Shown here in pieces: positions 50,067 through 59,223 of a stretch of DNA of 60,001 nucleotides. Each line of letters starts with the position of its first letter. The first letter of the stretch is position 1. The DNA comes from Sulfurovum sp. (GTDB lineage: Bacteria > Campylobacterota > Campylobacteria > Campylobacterales > Sulfurovaceae). Position numbers and translations under genes: made by a program. The stretch spans positions 1 to 60,001 of the forward strand of contig QNZV01000139.1 of assembly GCA_003978395.1 (NCBI GenBank), read 5' to 3'. Under the pieces are notes generated by a model that was not told the origin of the DNA, did not search any database, and saw only the letters and a list, made by a program, of their open reading frames with translations.

Positions 50067-50888
50067 GTGTTAAAATATAAATTTATAGAGTCAATGGTTA
50101 GCGAAGATATAGGTCGTGGAGACCTTTTTTCTCGTATTTCCCAATCTAAAGAGGTTCGTGCGTATATTCTTGCAAAGAGTGATGGTCTATTTGCAGGAAA
50201 AGAGTATATTGATGTTTTGGCAAAAATATATGATTTGGAACTGCTTTGGAAAGTAGAGGATGGTTCTTCTTTTTCAGCAGGAGAGAAGCTTTTGTATATC
50301 TCTGGAGACTCCAAAGCTATACTCTCATTGGAACGTTCTATTTTAGATATTGCACTACACGCCTCTTCTATTGCTACACTTACTGGAAAATTTGTCTCTA
50401 AAATAACTCCTTTTGGGGTTAAACTATTGGATACTCGAAAAACAAGACCATTGCTCAGAGAGTTTGAAAAGTATGCTGTACGTTGTGGAGGTGGTATCAA
50501 TCATAGAATGGGCTTAGATGATTGTCTTATGTTAAAAGATACCCATTTAAAGACCATTGATAATTTGGAAATTTTTATGCAAGAGGTTCGTCAGAAGATA
50601 CCATTTACTTCAAAGGTAGAGATAGAGTGTGAAGATATTTATGGAGTAAAAGAGGCTATGAGTGCAGGGGCAGATATTGTTATGTGTGATAATATGAGTA
50701 ATGATGCTATTTGTGAAGTTGTTGCTTTTAGAGATAAAAATTATCCACATATTTTACTAGAAGCTAGTGGAAATGTCACGTTAGAGACAATTGAAGAGAT
50801 TGCAAAAACAGGTGTCGATGCTATCTCATCAGGCTCTTTGGTTCATCAAGCAAATTGGATTGATTTGTCGATGAAAATGGAAGGTTAA
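50067..50888 (+). CDS. nadC: Nicotinate-nucleotide diphosphorylase (carboxylating)
   Basis: This 273-residue enzyme makes nicotinate mononucleotide from quinolinate and PRPP in NAD synthesis. The N-terminal SEDIGRGDLFSRIS (about residues 12-25) and the conserved block LLDTRKTRPLLREFEKYAVRCGGG (in two pieces, about 116-139) are diagnostic, with HRMGLDDCLMLKDTHL (about 142-157) and CDNMS near 210. The start is GTG, preceded by AAGAAG; the overlapping ATGA just before it belongs to another frame. A DHH phosphoesterase gene starts 13 nt after it. Confidence 0.93.
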   Translation: MLKYKFIESMVSEDIGRGDLFSRISQSKEVRAYILAKSDGLFAGKEYIDVLAKIYDLELLWKVEDGSSFSAGEKLLYISGDSKAILSLERSILDIALHASSIATLTGKFVSKITPFGVKLLDTRKTRPLLREFEKYAVRCGGGINHRMGLDDCLMLKDTHLKTIDNLEIFMQEVRQKIPFTSKVEIECEDIYGVKEAMSAGADIVMCDNMSNDAICEVVAFRDKNYPHILLEASGNVTLETIEEIAKTGVDAISSGSLVHQANWIDLSMKMEG

Positions 50889-50901
50889 GTCGTATACTCT
50901 G

Positions 50902-51846
50902 ATGATTAAAGAAGTTCAAAAACTTATTAACAACTACAACAAAGTTACAATTATTACTCATCTAAATCCTGATGCAGATACTATTGGTACAGCATTGGGG
51001 ATTTATGGGCTTCTTAAAAATAGTGGTAAGCAGGTAGAAGTTGTGAATCAAGGCTCTAATTTGCCTATGAATTTGGATTTTTTACCCTATTTTTCCAAAA
51101 TAAAAAATAAAATGAATTATACTAATAGTTTAATTGTCTCTTGTGATACAGGTAGTATAGATAGGCTTGGTTTCGATTTGCAAGGAAGAGCTATTTTAAA
51201 TATAGACCATCATAAGAGCAATACCCATTTTGGTCTAATTAATATTATTAAATCAGATTTTGTTTCAGCTTCTCAGGTAGCGTATGAGCTTTTTAAAGAG
51301 GAGTATACGATTACAAAAGAGGTGGCAACATGCTTTTACACAGCATTGGTTTCAGATACACAATATTTTACTACATTAAATGTCTCTACAGAGGTATTTG
51401 ATATTGCCTCTGAAATGATGAGTTATGGTGTTGATATTTCTAATGTTGTTAGAAATCTGAATCAACGTCGCTCTTTGGCATCTCTACGGATTCTATCTTC
51501 TACTTTAAATACTTTGGAGCTTTATGAAGATGGTACATTAGCCATAATGCTCTCTAGTCGAGATAAAATGTTAGAGGCAGGAGCAGGTATATTAGATACC
51601 GTTGGAATTATAGATTATGGAATTTCACTGATAACAGTAAAGATTGCTATTATTTTAATAGAGTTAGATGGTATTATTCGTGTATCTTTACGAAGTAAGT
51701 GTGTAGATGTCTCCACCTTGGCTATCTTTTTTGGTGGAGGTGGTCACCATAATGTGGCTGGATTTGAATTGTCCGATACAACAGTAGAGGAGTTAAAAGA
51801 GATGATAAAAAAAGAAATTAAAGAAAGAGGATTATTAAATGCGTAG
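50902..51846 (+). CDS. DHH-family phosphoesterase, NrnA-like
   Basis: This 314-residue protein has the DHH motifs THLNPDADTIGTALG (about residues 19-33), SCDTGSIDRLG (near 75-85) and LNIDHHKSN (about 96-104). The C-terminal DHHA1 domain has FFGGGGHHNVAGFEL (about 275-289). Members include oligoribonuclease/pAp phosphatase NrnA and cyclic-di-AMP phosphodiesterases. The absence of sensor domains favours an NrnA-type enzyme that degrades short RNA. It overlaps the next gene (M23 peptidase) by 8 nt. Confidence 0.88.
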   Translation: MIKEVQKLINNYNKVTIITHLNPDADTIGTALGIYGLLKNSGKQVEVVNQGSNLPMNLDFLPYFSKIKNKMNYTNSLIVSCDTGSIDRLGFDLQGRAILNIDHHKSNTHFGLINIIKSDFVSASQVAYELFKEEYTITKEVATCFYTALVSDTQYFTTLNVSTEVFDIASEMMSYGVDISNVVRNLNQRRSLASLRILSSTLNTLELYEDGTLAIMLSSRDKMLEAGAGILDTVGIIDYGISLITVKIAIILIELDGIIRVSLRSKCVDVSTLAIFFGGGGHHNVAGFELSDTTVEELKEMIKKEIKERGLLNA

Positions 51847-53242
51847 AAGAAGATATAGTTATGGTAGAAAAAAAAGTTCAAACAGTTTAGGAATAATTAT
51901 TTTGGGACTTTTGATAGGAGCAGGAGCTTTTATTTTCACTTCAAAAGGGTTTGAACGGAATAAACCTGTGATTCACAGTGAAGATTTTATCTATTGGAAT
52001 AGAAAGAGTCCATTACAAATTAAAATTTCTGATGATACTGCTTTGAAATCATATAGAGTGTATATTAATGATGGAACAAACAATATTGAAGTTGCAAATG
52101 ATGTTATTTCTGAAAATATTCAAGAAAAAACAATTAATATTACCTATCCTAAAAAGGCTATAGGTGGGGTTAGACTAAACCCAAGAGCGAATAAATTGCA
52201 GATTACTTTAGATGTAAATGACAAGAGTAACTGGAACTTTTTTCAAGGAAATAGTGTAACCAAGGTTCTAAATGTAGAGGTTGATTATAAGCGTCCAGAT
52301 ATTAATGTCTTGTCTAACTCTTACTCTGTTACTCGTGGTGGAGTAGGTTTGGTTATTTTTCAAGTGAAAGACAAATCTCTAAAAAGCTTTTATGTTGAAG
52401 CATCAGGAAACCGATTTAAGGCACAACCTTATAAAAAGGCAGGTTATTATGCAACACTTATTGTTTGGCCATTTGATAAAGAAAACTTTTCTGCGAATAT
52501 CGTAGCTGAAGATAAAGCAGGTAATAGACGAGTGTTTAATATTCCTTTTTATCTTATGTCTAAAAAGTATAAGACATCATGGATGCAAGCAAAAGATAAA
52601 TTTATTGATGGAAAAATTTCTGATTTAATTGCATCTGACCCTGATTATTCAATTATTGATGATAGATTAGAAAAGTTAAAAACTATTAATGAGACCATGA
52701 GATTAAAAAATGAAGAGTTGATTCACTCTTTAAGTAAAAAAGTTTCAGATGAATTATTAGAAGAGTGGAAGATTAAAAAGTTTTATCCTCTTAAAAATGC
52801 AGCTAAAGTAGCTTCTTTTGGAGACGATAGACACTATTATTATAATAATAAAGATAATGAAGTTTCTCACTCTAAGCACGTTGGATTGGATTTAGCCAGT
52901 ACCAAGATGGCAAAAATTGTGACTTCAAATGCAGGTAAAGTGGTCTATTCTGATTATAATGGAATTTATGGAAATATGCCAATGATTGACCATGGTTTAG
53001 GACTCTATACTCTCTATGGACACTGTTCAAATATACTTGTTAAAACAGGCGATGATGTTTCTGCTGGTTTTGCGATTGCTCAAACAGGTAAATCTGGTTT
53101 GGCTCTTGGAGACCACTTACACTTTGGTGTATTGGTTCAAGGAGTTGAAGTTCGCCCCGAAGAGTGGATGGATAGAAAATGGATTCGTGATAATATTGAT
53201 AAAGTCTTTAAATCAGCTGATAAGATTATTGAGGGGGAGTAG
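51839..53242 (+). CDS. M23-family metallopeptidase, membrane-anchored
   Basis: This is a 467-residue envelope hydrolase. A basic N-terminus is followed by one transmembrane helix (about residues 17-34, GIIILGLLIGAGAFIF). A long periplasmic region with beta-rich repeats spans about 40-320. The LytM/M23 domain has HVGLDLAS (about 344-351; first His and Asp ligands) and DHLHFGVLV (about 417-425; the HxH ligand pair). These Zn ligands look intact, so cleavage of peptidoglycan cross-bridges is likely; the Csd/Pgp group of shape enzymes in Helicobacter and Campylobacter has this plan. It is coupled to the DHH gene. Confidence 0.88.
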   Translation: MRRRRYSYGRKKSSNSLGIIILGLLIGAGAFIFTSKGFERNKPVIHSEDFIYWNRKSPLQIKISDDTALKSYRVYINDGTNNIEVANDVISENIQEKTINITYPKKAIGGVRLNPRANKLQITLDVNDKSNWNFFQGNSVTKVLNVEVDYKRPDINVLSNSYSVTRGGVGLVIFQVKDKSLKSFYVEASGNRFKAQPYKKAGYYATLIVWPFDKENFSANIVAEDKAGNRRVFNIPFYLMSKKYKTSWMQAKDKFIDGKISDLIASDPDYSIIDDRLEKLKTINETMRLKNEELIHSLSKKVSDELLEEWKIKKFYPLKNAAKVASFGDDRHYYYNNKDNEVSHSKHVGLDLASTKMAKIVTSNAGKVVYSDYNGIYGNMPMIDHGLGLYTLYGHCSNILVKTGDDVSAGFAIAQTGKSGLALGDHLHFGVLVQGVEVRPEEWMDRKWIRDNIDKVFKSADKIIEGE

Positions 53243-53261
53243 CTCTACTCTCTCTTTTCGA

Positions 53262-53281
53262 AGAGCCAACTTTTTGGCTCT
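53262..53281. terminator. Bidirectional terminator
   Basis: The stem AGAGCCAA-cttt-TTGGCTCT lies between the convergent M23 and NlpC/P60 genes, close to the stop of the latter. Confidence 0.65.
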
Positions 53282-53282
53282 A

Positions 53283-53831
53283 TTATCTCCTAGCATATTT
53301 TCCTCCTTCTGTAACTCTTCTTCCCCATTTAAAATGTTTACTATAATAGTTTGAATTTAGACTGCTAATAACTACACGATGTTTAGCTGAAGAGGCATGA
53401 ATAAACGCTCCATTTCCCAAATAGATTCCTACATGACTAACTCTTGAACTTTTTTTAGAGTCAAAAAAGATTAAATCTCCTTTTTCTAAATAGTTTCGTG
53501 GAACAATTTTTCCTGTTTTGGCTTGGTCTCTTGATACACGAGGAATGTTTATTCCATATTGTGCAAAAACAGCTTTGGTAAATCCTGAACAGTCAAATGT
53601 GTATGGACCATTTGCTCCCCATTCATAGGTTTTTCCAAGATGTGATTTGGCTGTTCTTTCGATTTGAGTGGTTAAAAATCTATTGTTTCTAAGATTGTGA
53701 TTTTGATAGTTGACAGAACGATTTTGGTTATAAGAGTGATAACTGTAAGTACTACTATAGGTATTATCTGTATTTTTTTGAACACAACCTGATATTAGTA
53801 GAATAGAAGATATTAATATTAAATTTTTCAT
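53283..53831 (-). CDS. NlpC/P60 (C40) lipoprotein
   Basis: This 182-residue envelope lipoprotein has the lipobox LLISGC with Cys at residue 16. A Tyr/Asn/Ser-rich linker follows (about 20-55). The C40 domain has the nucleophile in NGPYTFDCSGFTKAVF (about 79-94), the catalytic His in SRVSHVGIYLGNGAFIHAS (about 130-148) and a third polar residue further on. It belongs to the short Spr/NlpC type, which cuts peptidoglycan stem-peptide bonds. It is distinct from the SH3-containing C40 gene at 10459. Confidence 0.9.
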   Translation of the reverse strand: MKNLILISSILLISGCVQKNTDNTYSSTYSYHSYNQNRSVNYQNHNLRNNRFLTTQIERTAKSHLGKTYEWGANGPYTFDCSGFTKAVFAQYGINIPRVSRDQAKTGKIVPRNYLEKGDLIFFDSKKSSRVSHVGIYLGNGAFIHASSAKHRVVISSLNSNYYSKHFKWGRRVTEGGKYARR

Positions 53832-54013
53832 ATTGCATTCCTTATTGTTAGATAATATTTTTTATTATAATTGAAGTATAATCTTTCAGCTATAAATTGA
53901 AGCTTAAAATTATATTTTATAATTTATAAATATTTAAGATTATAAGAAATAAATGTAAATAGATTGTAGAGCAGATGTAGAATAATTGTGGAATTAATTT
54001 GAGAAAATATAAA

Positions 54014-54031
54014 TGTCGGCGAAAGCCGACA
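54014..54031 (-). terminator. Terminator of groEL
   Basis: On the minus strand TGTCGGC-tttc-GCCGACA is followed by TTTATATTTT. A second hairpin, GATGTAGT / ACTACATC (54044-54065), overlaps the groEL stop codon. Confidence 0.75.
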
Positions 54032-54058
54032 CAAAAGAGAAGAGATGTAGTGTTAAAA

Positions 54059-55693
54059 CTACATCATTCCTCCCATTCCACCCATATCTGGCATAGATGG
54101 AGAAGGAATATCTAAATCTGGCTCTTTTACATCTGAAATAGTAGCTTCAGTAGTCAGAAGAAGTGAAGAGACAGAAGTTGCATTTAAAAGTGCCACACGT
54201 GCTACTTTAAGAGGGTCAATAATTCCTGCTTCAAGCATGTCTACATATTCGCCGTTTGCAGCGTTGAAACCTAATTTTTCATCGTCAGACTCCATAACTT
54301 TATTTACTACAACACCTGCATCGTATCCTGCGTTAATAGCAATCTGTTTCATAGGTGCTTGAATGGCTCTTAGAATAATCTCTGCACCTGCAAGTTGGTC
54401 ATCTTGTAAATCAAGATTCACTTTTGCACCAGCTTTAATCAATGCAGCACCACCACCAATAACAATACCTTCATCAACAGCAGCCTTGGTTGCACTTAGT
54501 GCATCGTCAACTCTATCTTTTTTCTCTTTCATCTCTGTTTCAGTGGCAGCACCAACTTTAATCACAGCCACACCACCAGCAAGTTTTGCAAGACGCTCTT
54601 GAAGTTTCTCTTTGTCATATTCGCTGGTTGTTGTTTCTACTTGAATCTTAATTTCAGCTACACGAGCTTCAACTGCTTCTTTGCTTCCTTTTCCATCAAC
54701 AACTACTGTATTATCTTTGTCAATAACAATTTTTGCACATTGACCAAGCTCTGCTAGAGTTGTTTTTTCAATAGTAAGTCCAAGTTCAGAAGTGATAAGC
54801 GTTGCACCTGTCAAAATTGCAATATCATTAAGCATTGCTTTCTTTCTATCGCCAAACCCAGGAGCTTTAACAGCTGTGATATTTAAAACACCTTTTAGTT
54901 TGTTTAGAACCAAAGTAGAGAGAGCTTCCCCTTCAATATCATCAGCAATAATGAGTAGAGGTCGTCCTGTCTGTTGAATTTGTTCTAAAACTGGCACTAA
55001 ATCTTTTAGTGAAGTGATTTTATTATCTGTTAAAAGAATTAGTGGATTATCAAGTTCACAAGTCATCTTTTCTGTATTGGTTACAAAGTAAGGAGAGATG
55101 TACCCACGGTCAAACTGCATACCTTCAACCACTTCAAGCTCGTCATCAATCCCTTTTGCCTCTTCAACAGTAATGACACCATCTTTACCCACAAACTCCA
55201 TAGCCTCTGCAATCAAGTTTCCAATAGTCTCATCAGAGTTTGCAGAGATACTTGCTACTTGTGCAATCTCTTTTTTATCTTTAACCTCTTGGCTCATTTT
55301 TTTAAGCTCTTCAATAATCGCTTTACAAGCCTTATCCATTCCACGTTTAACTTCAATAGGGTTTGCACCTGCTGTAATATTTCGTAGACCCTCTTTAAAA
55401 ATAGAGTGAGCCAAAACAGTAGCTGTAGTTGTACCATCTCCTGCTTCATCAGCAGTGTTAGAAGCTACCTCTTTTACAAGTTGTGCTCCCATATTTTCCA
55501 ATGAATCTTCAAGCTCAATCTCACGTGCAACAGTTACTCCATCTTTCGTAATATGTGGTGCTCCATAGGCTCTTTGAATAAGAACATTACGTCCTCTTGG
55601 TCCCATGGTTACTTTGACTGCATCTGCTAGTTTAGAAACGCCTACAAAAAGTCCACTTCTTGCTCTATCTGAAAAATATATCTCTTTTGCCAT
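54059..55693 (-). CDS. groEL: 60 kDa chaperonin
   Basis: This 544-residue subunit of the ATP-driven folding chamber shows the ATP-site blocks VTMGPRGRNV (about residues 29-38) and AGDGTTTATVLA (about 85-96), the KAPGFGDRRK-like VKAPGFGDRKK, and the GGAALI signature (VIGGGAALI). It ends with the flexible GGMGGMM tail. The length is typical. It starts 1 nt from the groES stop (shared base region), forming the standard groESL operon. Confidence 0.98.
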   Translation of the reverse strand: MAKEIYFSDRARSGLFVGVSKLADAVKVTMGPRGRNVLIQRAYGAPHITKDGVTVAREIELEDSLENMGAQLVKEVASNTADEAGDGTTTATVLAHSIFKEGLRNITAGANPIEVKRGMDKACKAIIEELKKMSQEVKDKKEIAQVASISANSDETIGNLIAEAMEFVGKDGVITVEEAKGIDDELEVVEGMQFDRGYISPYFVTNTEKMTCELDNPLILLTDNKITSLKDLVPVLEQIQQTGRPLLIIADDIEGEALSTLVLNKLKGVLNITAVKAPGFGDRKKAMLNDIAILTGATLITSELGLTIEKTTLAELGQCAKIVIDKDNTVVVDGKGSKEAVEARVAEIKIQVETTTSEYDKEKLQERLAKLAGGVAVIKVGAATETEMKEKKDRVDDALSATKAAVDEGIVIGGGAALIKAGAKVNLDLQDDQLAGAEIILRAIQAPMKQIAINAGYDAGVVVNKVMESDDEKLGFNAANGEYVDMLEAGIIDPLKVARVALLNATSVSSLLLTTEATISDVKEPDLDIPSPSMPDMGGMGGMM

Positions 55694-55959
55694 TATTGCA
55701 TTACTCCTAAAATATCATCACTACTCATAATTAAATACTCTTTACCACCAATGCTAACTTCTGCTCCACCATATTTTGGAAACAATACAATATCGCCTTC
55801 TTTTAAACCTGCTTCAATGGCATCTTTGCCTACAGCAACTACTTTACCCTCTGAAGGTTTCTCTTTTGCAGAATCTGGAATATAAAGACCAGATGCAGTT
55901 TGATTTGTTTGCTCTTCTCTTTCGATAAGAACACGATTACCTAATGGCTGAAATGACAT
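55693..55959 (-). CDS. groES: 10 kDa chaperonin
   Basis: This 88-residue co-chaperonin caps GroEL. The start SFQPLGNRVLIEREEQ, the mobile loop TASGLYIPDSAKEKPSEGKVVAVG (in parts, about residues 21-43) and the C-terminal YLIMSSDDILGVM are diagnostic. AGAAGGAG precedes the ATG. It is transcribed from a near-consensus promoter (TTGACT-17-TATGAT), upstream of which is a perfect inverted repeat. Confidence 0.97.
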   Translation of the reverse strand: MSFQPLGNRVLIEREEQTNQTASGLYIPDSAKEKPSEGKVVAVGKDAIEAGLKEGDIVLFPKYGGAEVSIGGKEYLIMSSDDILGVMQ

Positions 55960-55988
55960 TTGGTTCTCCTTCTATGATTTTTTTTTGA

Positions 55989-56017
55989 ATCATATTGTTT
56001 TTTCTGTTAAAAGTCAA
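55989..56017 (-). promoter_or_regulatory. groESL promoter
   Basis: Reading the minus strand, TTGACT (56012-56017), a 17-base spacer and TATGAT (55989-55994) form a near-consensus sigma-70 promoter, with RNA starting near 55982. Confidence 0.7.
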
Positions 56018-56039
56018 TAGGTTTAGTTAAAAAATAGAA

Positions 56040-56068
56040 TAAACTTTAGCCATTTACACTAAAGTTTA
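56040..56068. promoter_or_regulatory. CIRCE-like inverted repeat upstream of groESL
   Basis: TAAACTTTAG, a 9-base spacer (CCATTTACA), and CTAAAGTTTA form a perfect 10+9+10 inverted repeat. This is the geometry of the HrcA operator CIRCE (9+9+9), but the sequence differs. It lies 22-51 bases upstream of the -35 box, so it may be an operator or activator site. Confidence 0.5.
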
Positions 56069-56158
56069 GAAAAAGATGAAAATATACAAAATAAAATCTA
56101 AAATAGCTTGACAATATATACTTTTTCAGCTAAAATTTCAGCTCTTCAAAACATGTGT

Positions 56159-56235
56159 GGTAAGGTAGCTCAGCTGGTTAGAGCGCTGGTCTCATAAGCC
56201 GGAGGTCGAGGGTTCGAGTCCCTCTCTTACTACCA
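56159..56235 (+). tRNA. tRNA-Met (CAT)
   Basis: This is a 77-base tRNA with an encoded CCA. Acceptor GGTAAGG pairs with TCTTACT (two G-T pairs). The D-arm is GCTC/GAGC, the anticodon loop CTCATAA gives anticodon CAT, and the T-arm is GAGGG-TTCGAGT-CCCTC. The G-U first pair and the full D-arm fit an elongator tRNA-Met (or an Ile-CAT substrate of TilS) better than the initiator, which usually has a mismatched first pair. Confidence 0.92.
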
Positions 56236-56412
56236 CCTATTGATTTAACTTCCCCAAGCAACTATTTCAGATAATAACTTTAATACATTTGTGTATGTAG
56301 AGTAGTAATATTAGTAGTTATTTGGTATATAAATTAACTTTTTCTAAGAAAGATTATGAGAGTGATGAATATTGGTAAGTATAAAAATAAAAAACAAATT
56401 TGATATTAAAAA

Positions 56413-56470
56413 ATCAAGCTCTAACTTTTCTTATGAGTTCTATATCATATGGAGAGTGAAAAAGCTTGAT
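56413..56470 (-). terminator. Possible terminator of ffh
   Basis: On the minus strand ATCAAGCT (56463-56470) and AGCTTGAT (56413-56420) can pair around a 42-base loop and are followed by TTTTTAAT. The rest of the roughly 250-base tRNA-ffh gap shows no gene. Confidence 0.4.
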
Positions 56471-56489
56471 ATTTAGATTGTAAAAACAA

Positions 56490-57830
56490 TTAGCGTGGAA
56501 TTCCCCCACCTTGTGCCTGTTTCATCATCTCTTGCATCTGTTTCATACCACCTTTTCCCGAAAGCTGTTTTGCCATTTTACCTGCATTTTTAAACTGCTT
56601 CAAGACACGATTTACATGCATTTGACTCATCCCTGCACCTGCGGCAAGTCTTCTTTTTCGTGTATTATTGAGAAGGTCTGGATTTTCACGCTCTTTTTTT
56701 GTCATTGAACTAATCAATGCCTTAATCTGCTTAATCTCTTGGGAGTTTTCCAAATCCATATCGCCAATCTGTTTTGCCATACCACCCATACCTGGAATCA
56801 TTCCCATGATTGATTTCATAGAACCCAATTTTTTCATGGACTCCATCTGCTCTAAAAAGTCATTGAAGTTAAATTTACCTTTTTTGATTTTTTTAGAGAG
56901 CTGTTTCGCCTGTTTTGCATCAATAATATTTGCTGTTCGTTCTGCCAAAGACTCTAAATCCCCTGCACCCATCAAACGCGATACAATTCTATCAGGAATA
57001 AACTGCTCTAGGTCTGGCATTTTTTCTCCAGCACCAATAAATCGTAATGGAACACCAACTTGATGAGCAATACCCATAGCTACACCACCTTTTGAATCCC
57101 CATCAAATTTACTAAGAACAACCCCTGTAATTCCAATTTTTTCTTTAAAAGTCTTAGCTGTACGAACGGCATCCATCCCTGTCATAGCATCTGCAACATA
57201 AAAAAGCTCATCAGGATTTGCCATTTTTTTAATACTTGCCAACTCATCCATCAACTCATCATCAATCGCCAAACGACCTGCTGTATCAATAAGGACTACA
57301 TCATAAAGCTCTTTTTCAGCCTTTTTAATCGCCTCTTTGACAATTTGATTTGGTGTTTTATTTTCATCTGCTACCAAAGTCACATCTATCTGCTCACAAA
57401 TCTGACGCAACTGCTCTACTGCTGCTAAACGTTGTAAATCCCCTGCAACAATAAGAACTTTTTTCTTCTTTTGTTCTTTTAAAAAGTATGCTAATTTACC
57501 TGTAGTAGTCGTTTTACCCGACCCTTGCAGACCAATCATCAATACTATAGTTGGTGGCTTAGAGGCAAAAACAAATCCTTGATTTCCTTTTGCAGTAAGA
57601 ATTCGTATTAAATCTTTCTCTAATGCTTTTAAAAAGCTCTCTTTTCCAACATTTCCCTTAACCTCTTTTTCAACATTGGCTAAAAGTTCTTTAACTACTT
57701 TATGGTGGACATCAGCTTTAAGAAGTGATTTTTTAAGTTCTACAAGTGCTTTTTTAAGGGCTTTATCATCATCATAAAAACGAATCTTATCTATAGCACC
57801 TTTAAAACTGTTGGTTAGTGTATCAAACAT
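56490..57830 (-). CDS. ffh: Signal recognition particle protein
   Basis: This is a 446-residue GTPase that binds 4.5S RNA and signal sequences to target membrane proteins. The N-domain is followed by the G-domain with GLQGSGKTTTTGKLA (about residues 105-119), DTAGRLAID (about 188-196) and the SKFDGDSKGG block. The Met-rich M-domain ends with MKQMQEMMKQAQGG. No 4.5S RNA gene was seen nearby. It is separated from the rpsP operon, its usual neighbour. Confidence 0.97.
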   Translation of the reverse strand: MFDTLTNSFKGAIDKIRFYDDDKALKKALVELKKSLLKADVHHKVVKELLANVEKEVKGNVGKESFLKALEKDLIRILTAKGNQGFVFASKPPTIVLMIGLQGSGKTTTTGKLAYFLKEQKKKKVLIVAGDLQRLAAVEQLRQICEQIDVTLVADENKTPNQIVKEAIKKAEKELYDVVLIDTAGRLAIDDELMDELASIKKMANPDELFYVADAMTGMDAVRTAKTFKEKIGITGVVLSKFDGDSKGGVAMGIAHQVGVPLRFIGAGEKMPDLEQFIPDRIVSRLMGAGDLESLAERTANIIDAKQAKQLSKKIKKGKFNFNDFLEQMESMKKLGSMKSIMGMIPGMGGMAKQIGDMDLENSQEIKQIKALISSMTKKERENPDLLNNTRKRRLAAGAGMSQMHVNRVLKQFKNAGKMAKQLSGKGGMKQMQEMMKQAQGGGIPR

Positions 57831-57967
57831 ATTATCTCTTTATATACAGGTATTTTATTGTTGTGATTATAGCTAATTGGGCTTAAATCGTTCAAAATAT
57901 TATTTATTTCCAGAATGTGTAAATATTTGTGTTATAATTTTTCAGAACATCTAAGGACAGTTATATT

Positions 57968-58645
57968 ATGAAACACTATGGAATAGAGATTTTTGAAGAG
58001 TTAGACCAAAGCTTTGAACAGAAGTTTTTAGAGTATGGAAAGATTGTCTCTTTTAAAAAAAGAGAGACTCCCTTTTGTAGTGATGAACTTTCTAAATATT
58101 TTTACATTGTACTTAAAGGTAAACTAAAAAGTTTTCAAATGAACCTAGATAATGGGAAAGAGCAAACACTATTTGTCTATCGTGCAGGGGATATGTTTGA
58201 TACGTTAGTACTGCTTGATGGAAAGCCTCATGATGTTCTTTATGAAGCTTTAGAGAGAACAGATGCGTTACAATTGCCTATAGAAAAGGTACGTGAATGG
58301 TTACGAACAAGTGAACAGTTTAATAGGCATTTTTTTCCATACATTGCTTCTCAGATGCGTCATGCTGAGACGTTGGCTTCTGATTTATCACTCTATAATA
58401 CTTCGCAAAGACTCTCAAAATTACTATTACAAAATATGAATCCCAATGATGCCCATTACTATCAACTCCTTCAAAATCTTTCTAAAACAGAAATTGCCAA
58501 ACTCTTGGGAACGGTTAGAAATGTTGTTGAACGGCATCTCAAAGAGTTAGAGGCTGAAGGGGTTGTTGAAAACAGTCGTAAAAATATCTATGTAAAAGAT
58601 GTAAAAGCACTTCTTGAAGACTCTGAACAACTTCTTTTGAATTAA
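57968..58645 (+). CDS. Crp/Fnr-family transcription regulator
   Basis: This is a 225-residue protein. The N-terminal cyclic-nucleotide-binding fold (about residues 10-125) includes YFYIVLKGKLKSFQM and the Gly turn YRAGDMFDTLVLLDGKPH. A dimer helix and a C-terminal winged helix-turn-helix (about 150-215) follow, with recognition region LSKTEIAKLLGTVRNVVERHLKELEAEGVV (in parts). The Fnr four-Cys cluster is absent (one Cys near residue 38), so it is not an oxygen-sensing Fnr. The ligand is unknown. TATAAT lies just upstream. The next genes are three small heat-shock proteins on the same strand after a terminator. Confidence 0.88.
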   Translation: MKHYGIEIFEELDQSFEQKFLEYGKIVSFKKRETPFCSDELSKYFYIVLKGKLKSFQMNLDNGKEQTLFVYRAGDMFDTLVLLDGKPHDVLYEALERTDALQLPIEKVREWLRTSEQFNRHFFPYIASQMRHAETLASDLSLYNTSQRLSKLLLQNMNPNDAHYYQLLQNLSKTEIAKLLGTVRNVVERHLKELEAEGVVENSRKNIYVKDVKALLEDSEQLLLN

Positions 58646-58679
58646 AAATTTTCTAAAAATCTATTCAAAATTCCTTTAA

Positions 58680-58704
58680 TGCCACTAAAGTGGCACTCTT
58701 TTTT
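58680..58704 (+). terminator. Terminator after the Crp/Fnr gene
   Basis: TGCCACT-aa-AGTGGCA (58680-58695) is followed by CTCTTTTTT. It separates the regulator transcript from the small heat-shock gene cluster. Confidence 0.8.
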
Positions 58705-58778
58705 CTCCTACATGCTTTATACTTCTCTCATGTTTAAGCCATAGTGTTTAAATTAATAGATTATTTAAAGGATAAAAA

Positions 58779-59213
58779 ATGATAGTAAGAAGATATGAAC
58801 CTTTTAATGACATTAGAAAAAGTTTTGACCTTGTCAATGCGATTATTAACTCTGTAGGAGAAGCGAGACACGAAGAGGATAGCGTTGATTTTCGTCCTAA
58901 AGTGAATACTCGTGAGACAGAAGAGAGTTACCATATTGAGGTTGAACTACCTGGTGTTAAAAAAGAGGAAGTTAATATTGAGATAGATGGAAATGTATTG
59001 AGTATTTCAGGTGAAAGAAGTGTAAAAAAAGAACATAAAGATGAGAACTATCACAAAGTAGAGAGCCATTTTGGTCGTTTTTCTCGAAGTTTTACTTTGC
59101 CTGAAAAAGTAGAGGTTTCAAAAATTGAAGCAGAATTTTTGAATGGTATATTAGAGGTGGAGATTCCTAAATTAAAAATAGATAATTTAAGTAGAAAAAT
59201 TACAATTAAATAA
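58779..59213 (+). CDS. Small heat-shock protein (Hsp20), cytoplasmic
   Basis: This is a 144-residue ATP-independent holdase. The alpha-crystallin domain spans about residues 45-144: SYHIEVELPGVKKEEVNIEID, GNVLSISGERS, RSFTLPEKVEVSKIEAEFLNGILEVEIPK (in parts). The N-terminus (RYEPFNDIRKSFDLVNAII) is the usual flexible arm. There is no signal peptide. AAAGGA precedes the ATG. It is the first of three consecutive Hsp20-type genes with 10-nt and 14-nt gaps. Confidence 0.93.
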   Translation: MIVRRYEPFNDIRKSFDLVNAIINSVGEARHEEDSVDFRPKVNTRETEESYHIEVELPGVKKEEVNIEIDGNVLSISGERSVKKEHKDENYHKVESHFGRFSRSFTLPEKVEVSKIEAEFLNGILEVEIPKLKIDNLSRKITIK

Positions 59214-59223
59214 GGAGCTAACG

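Noticed and set aside
55960..56158. Canonical CIRCE element before groESL
   Set aside because: The arms TTAGCACTC / GAGTGCTAA are not present; only a different inverted repeat with the same spacer is seen, and it is reported as such.
57968..58645. Fnr-type oxygen sensor
   Set aside because: The N-terminal Cys cluster needed for an iron-sulfur centre is absent.
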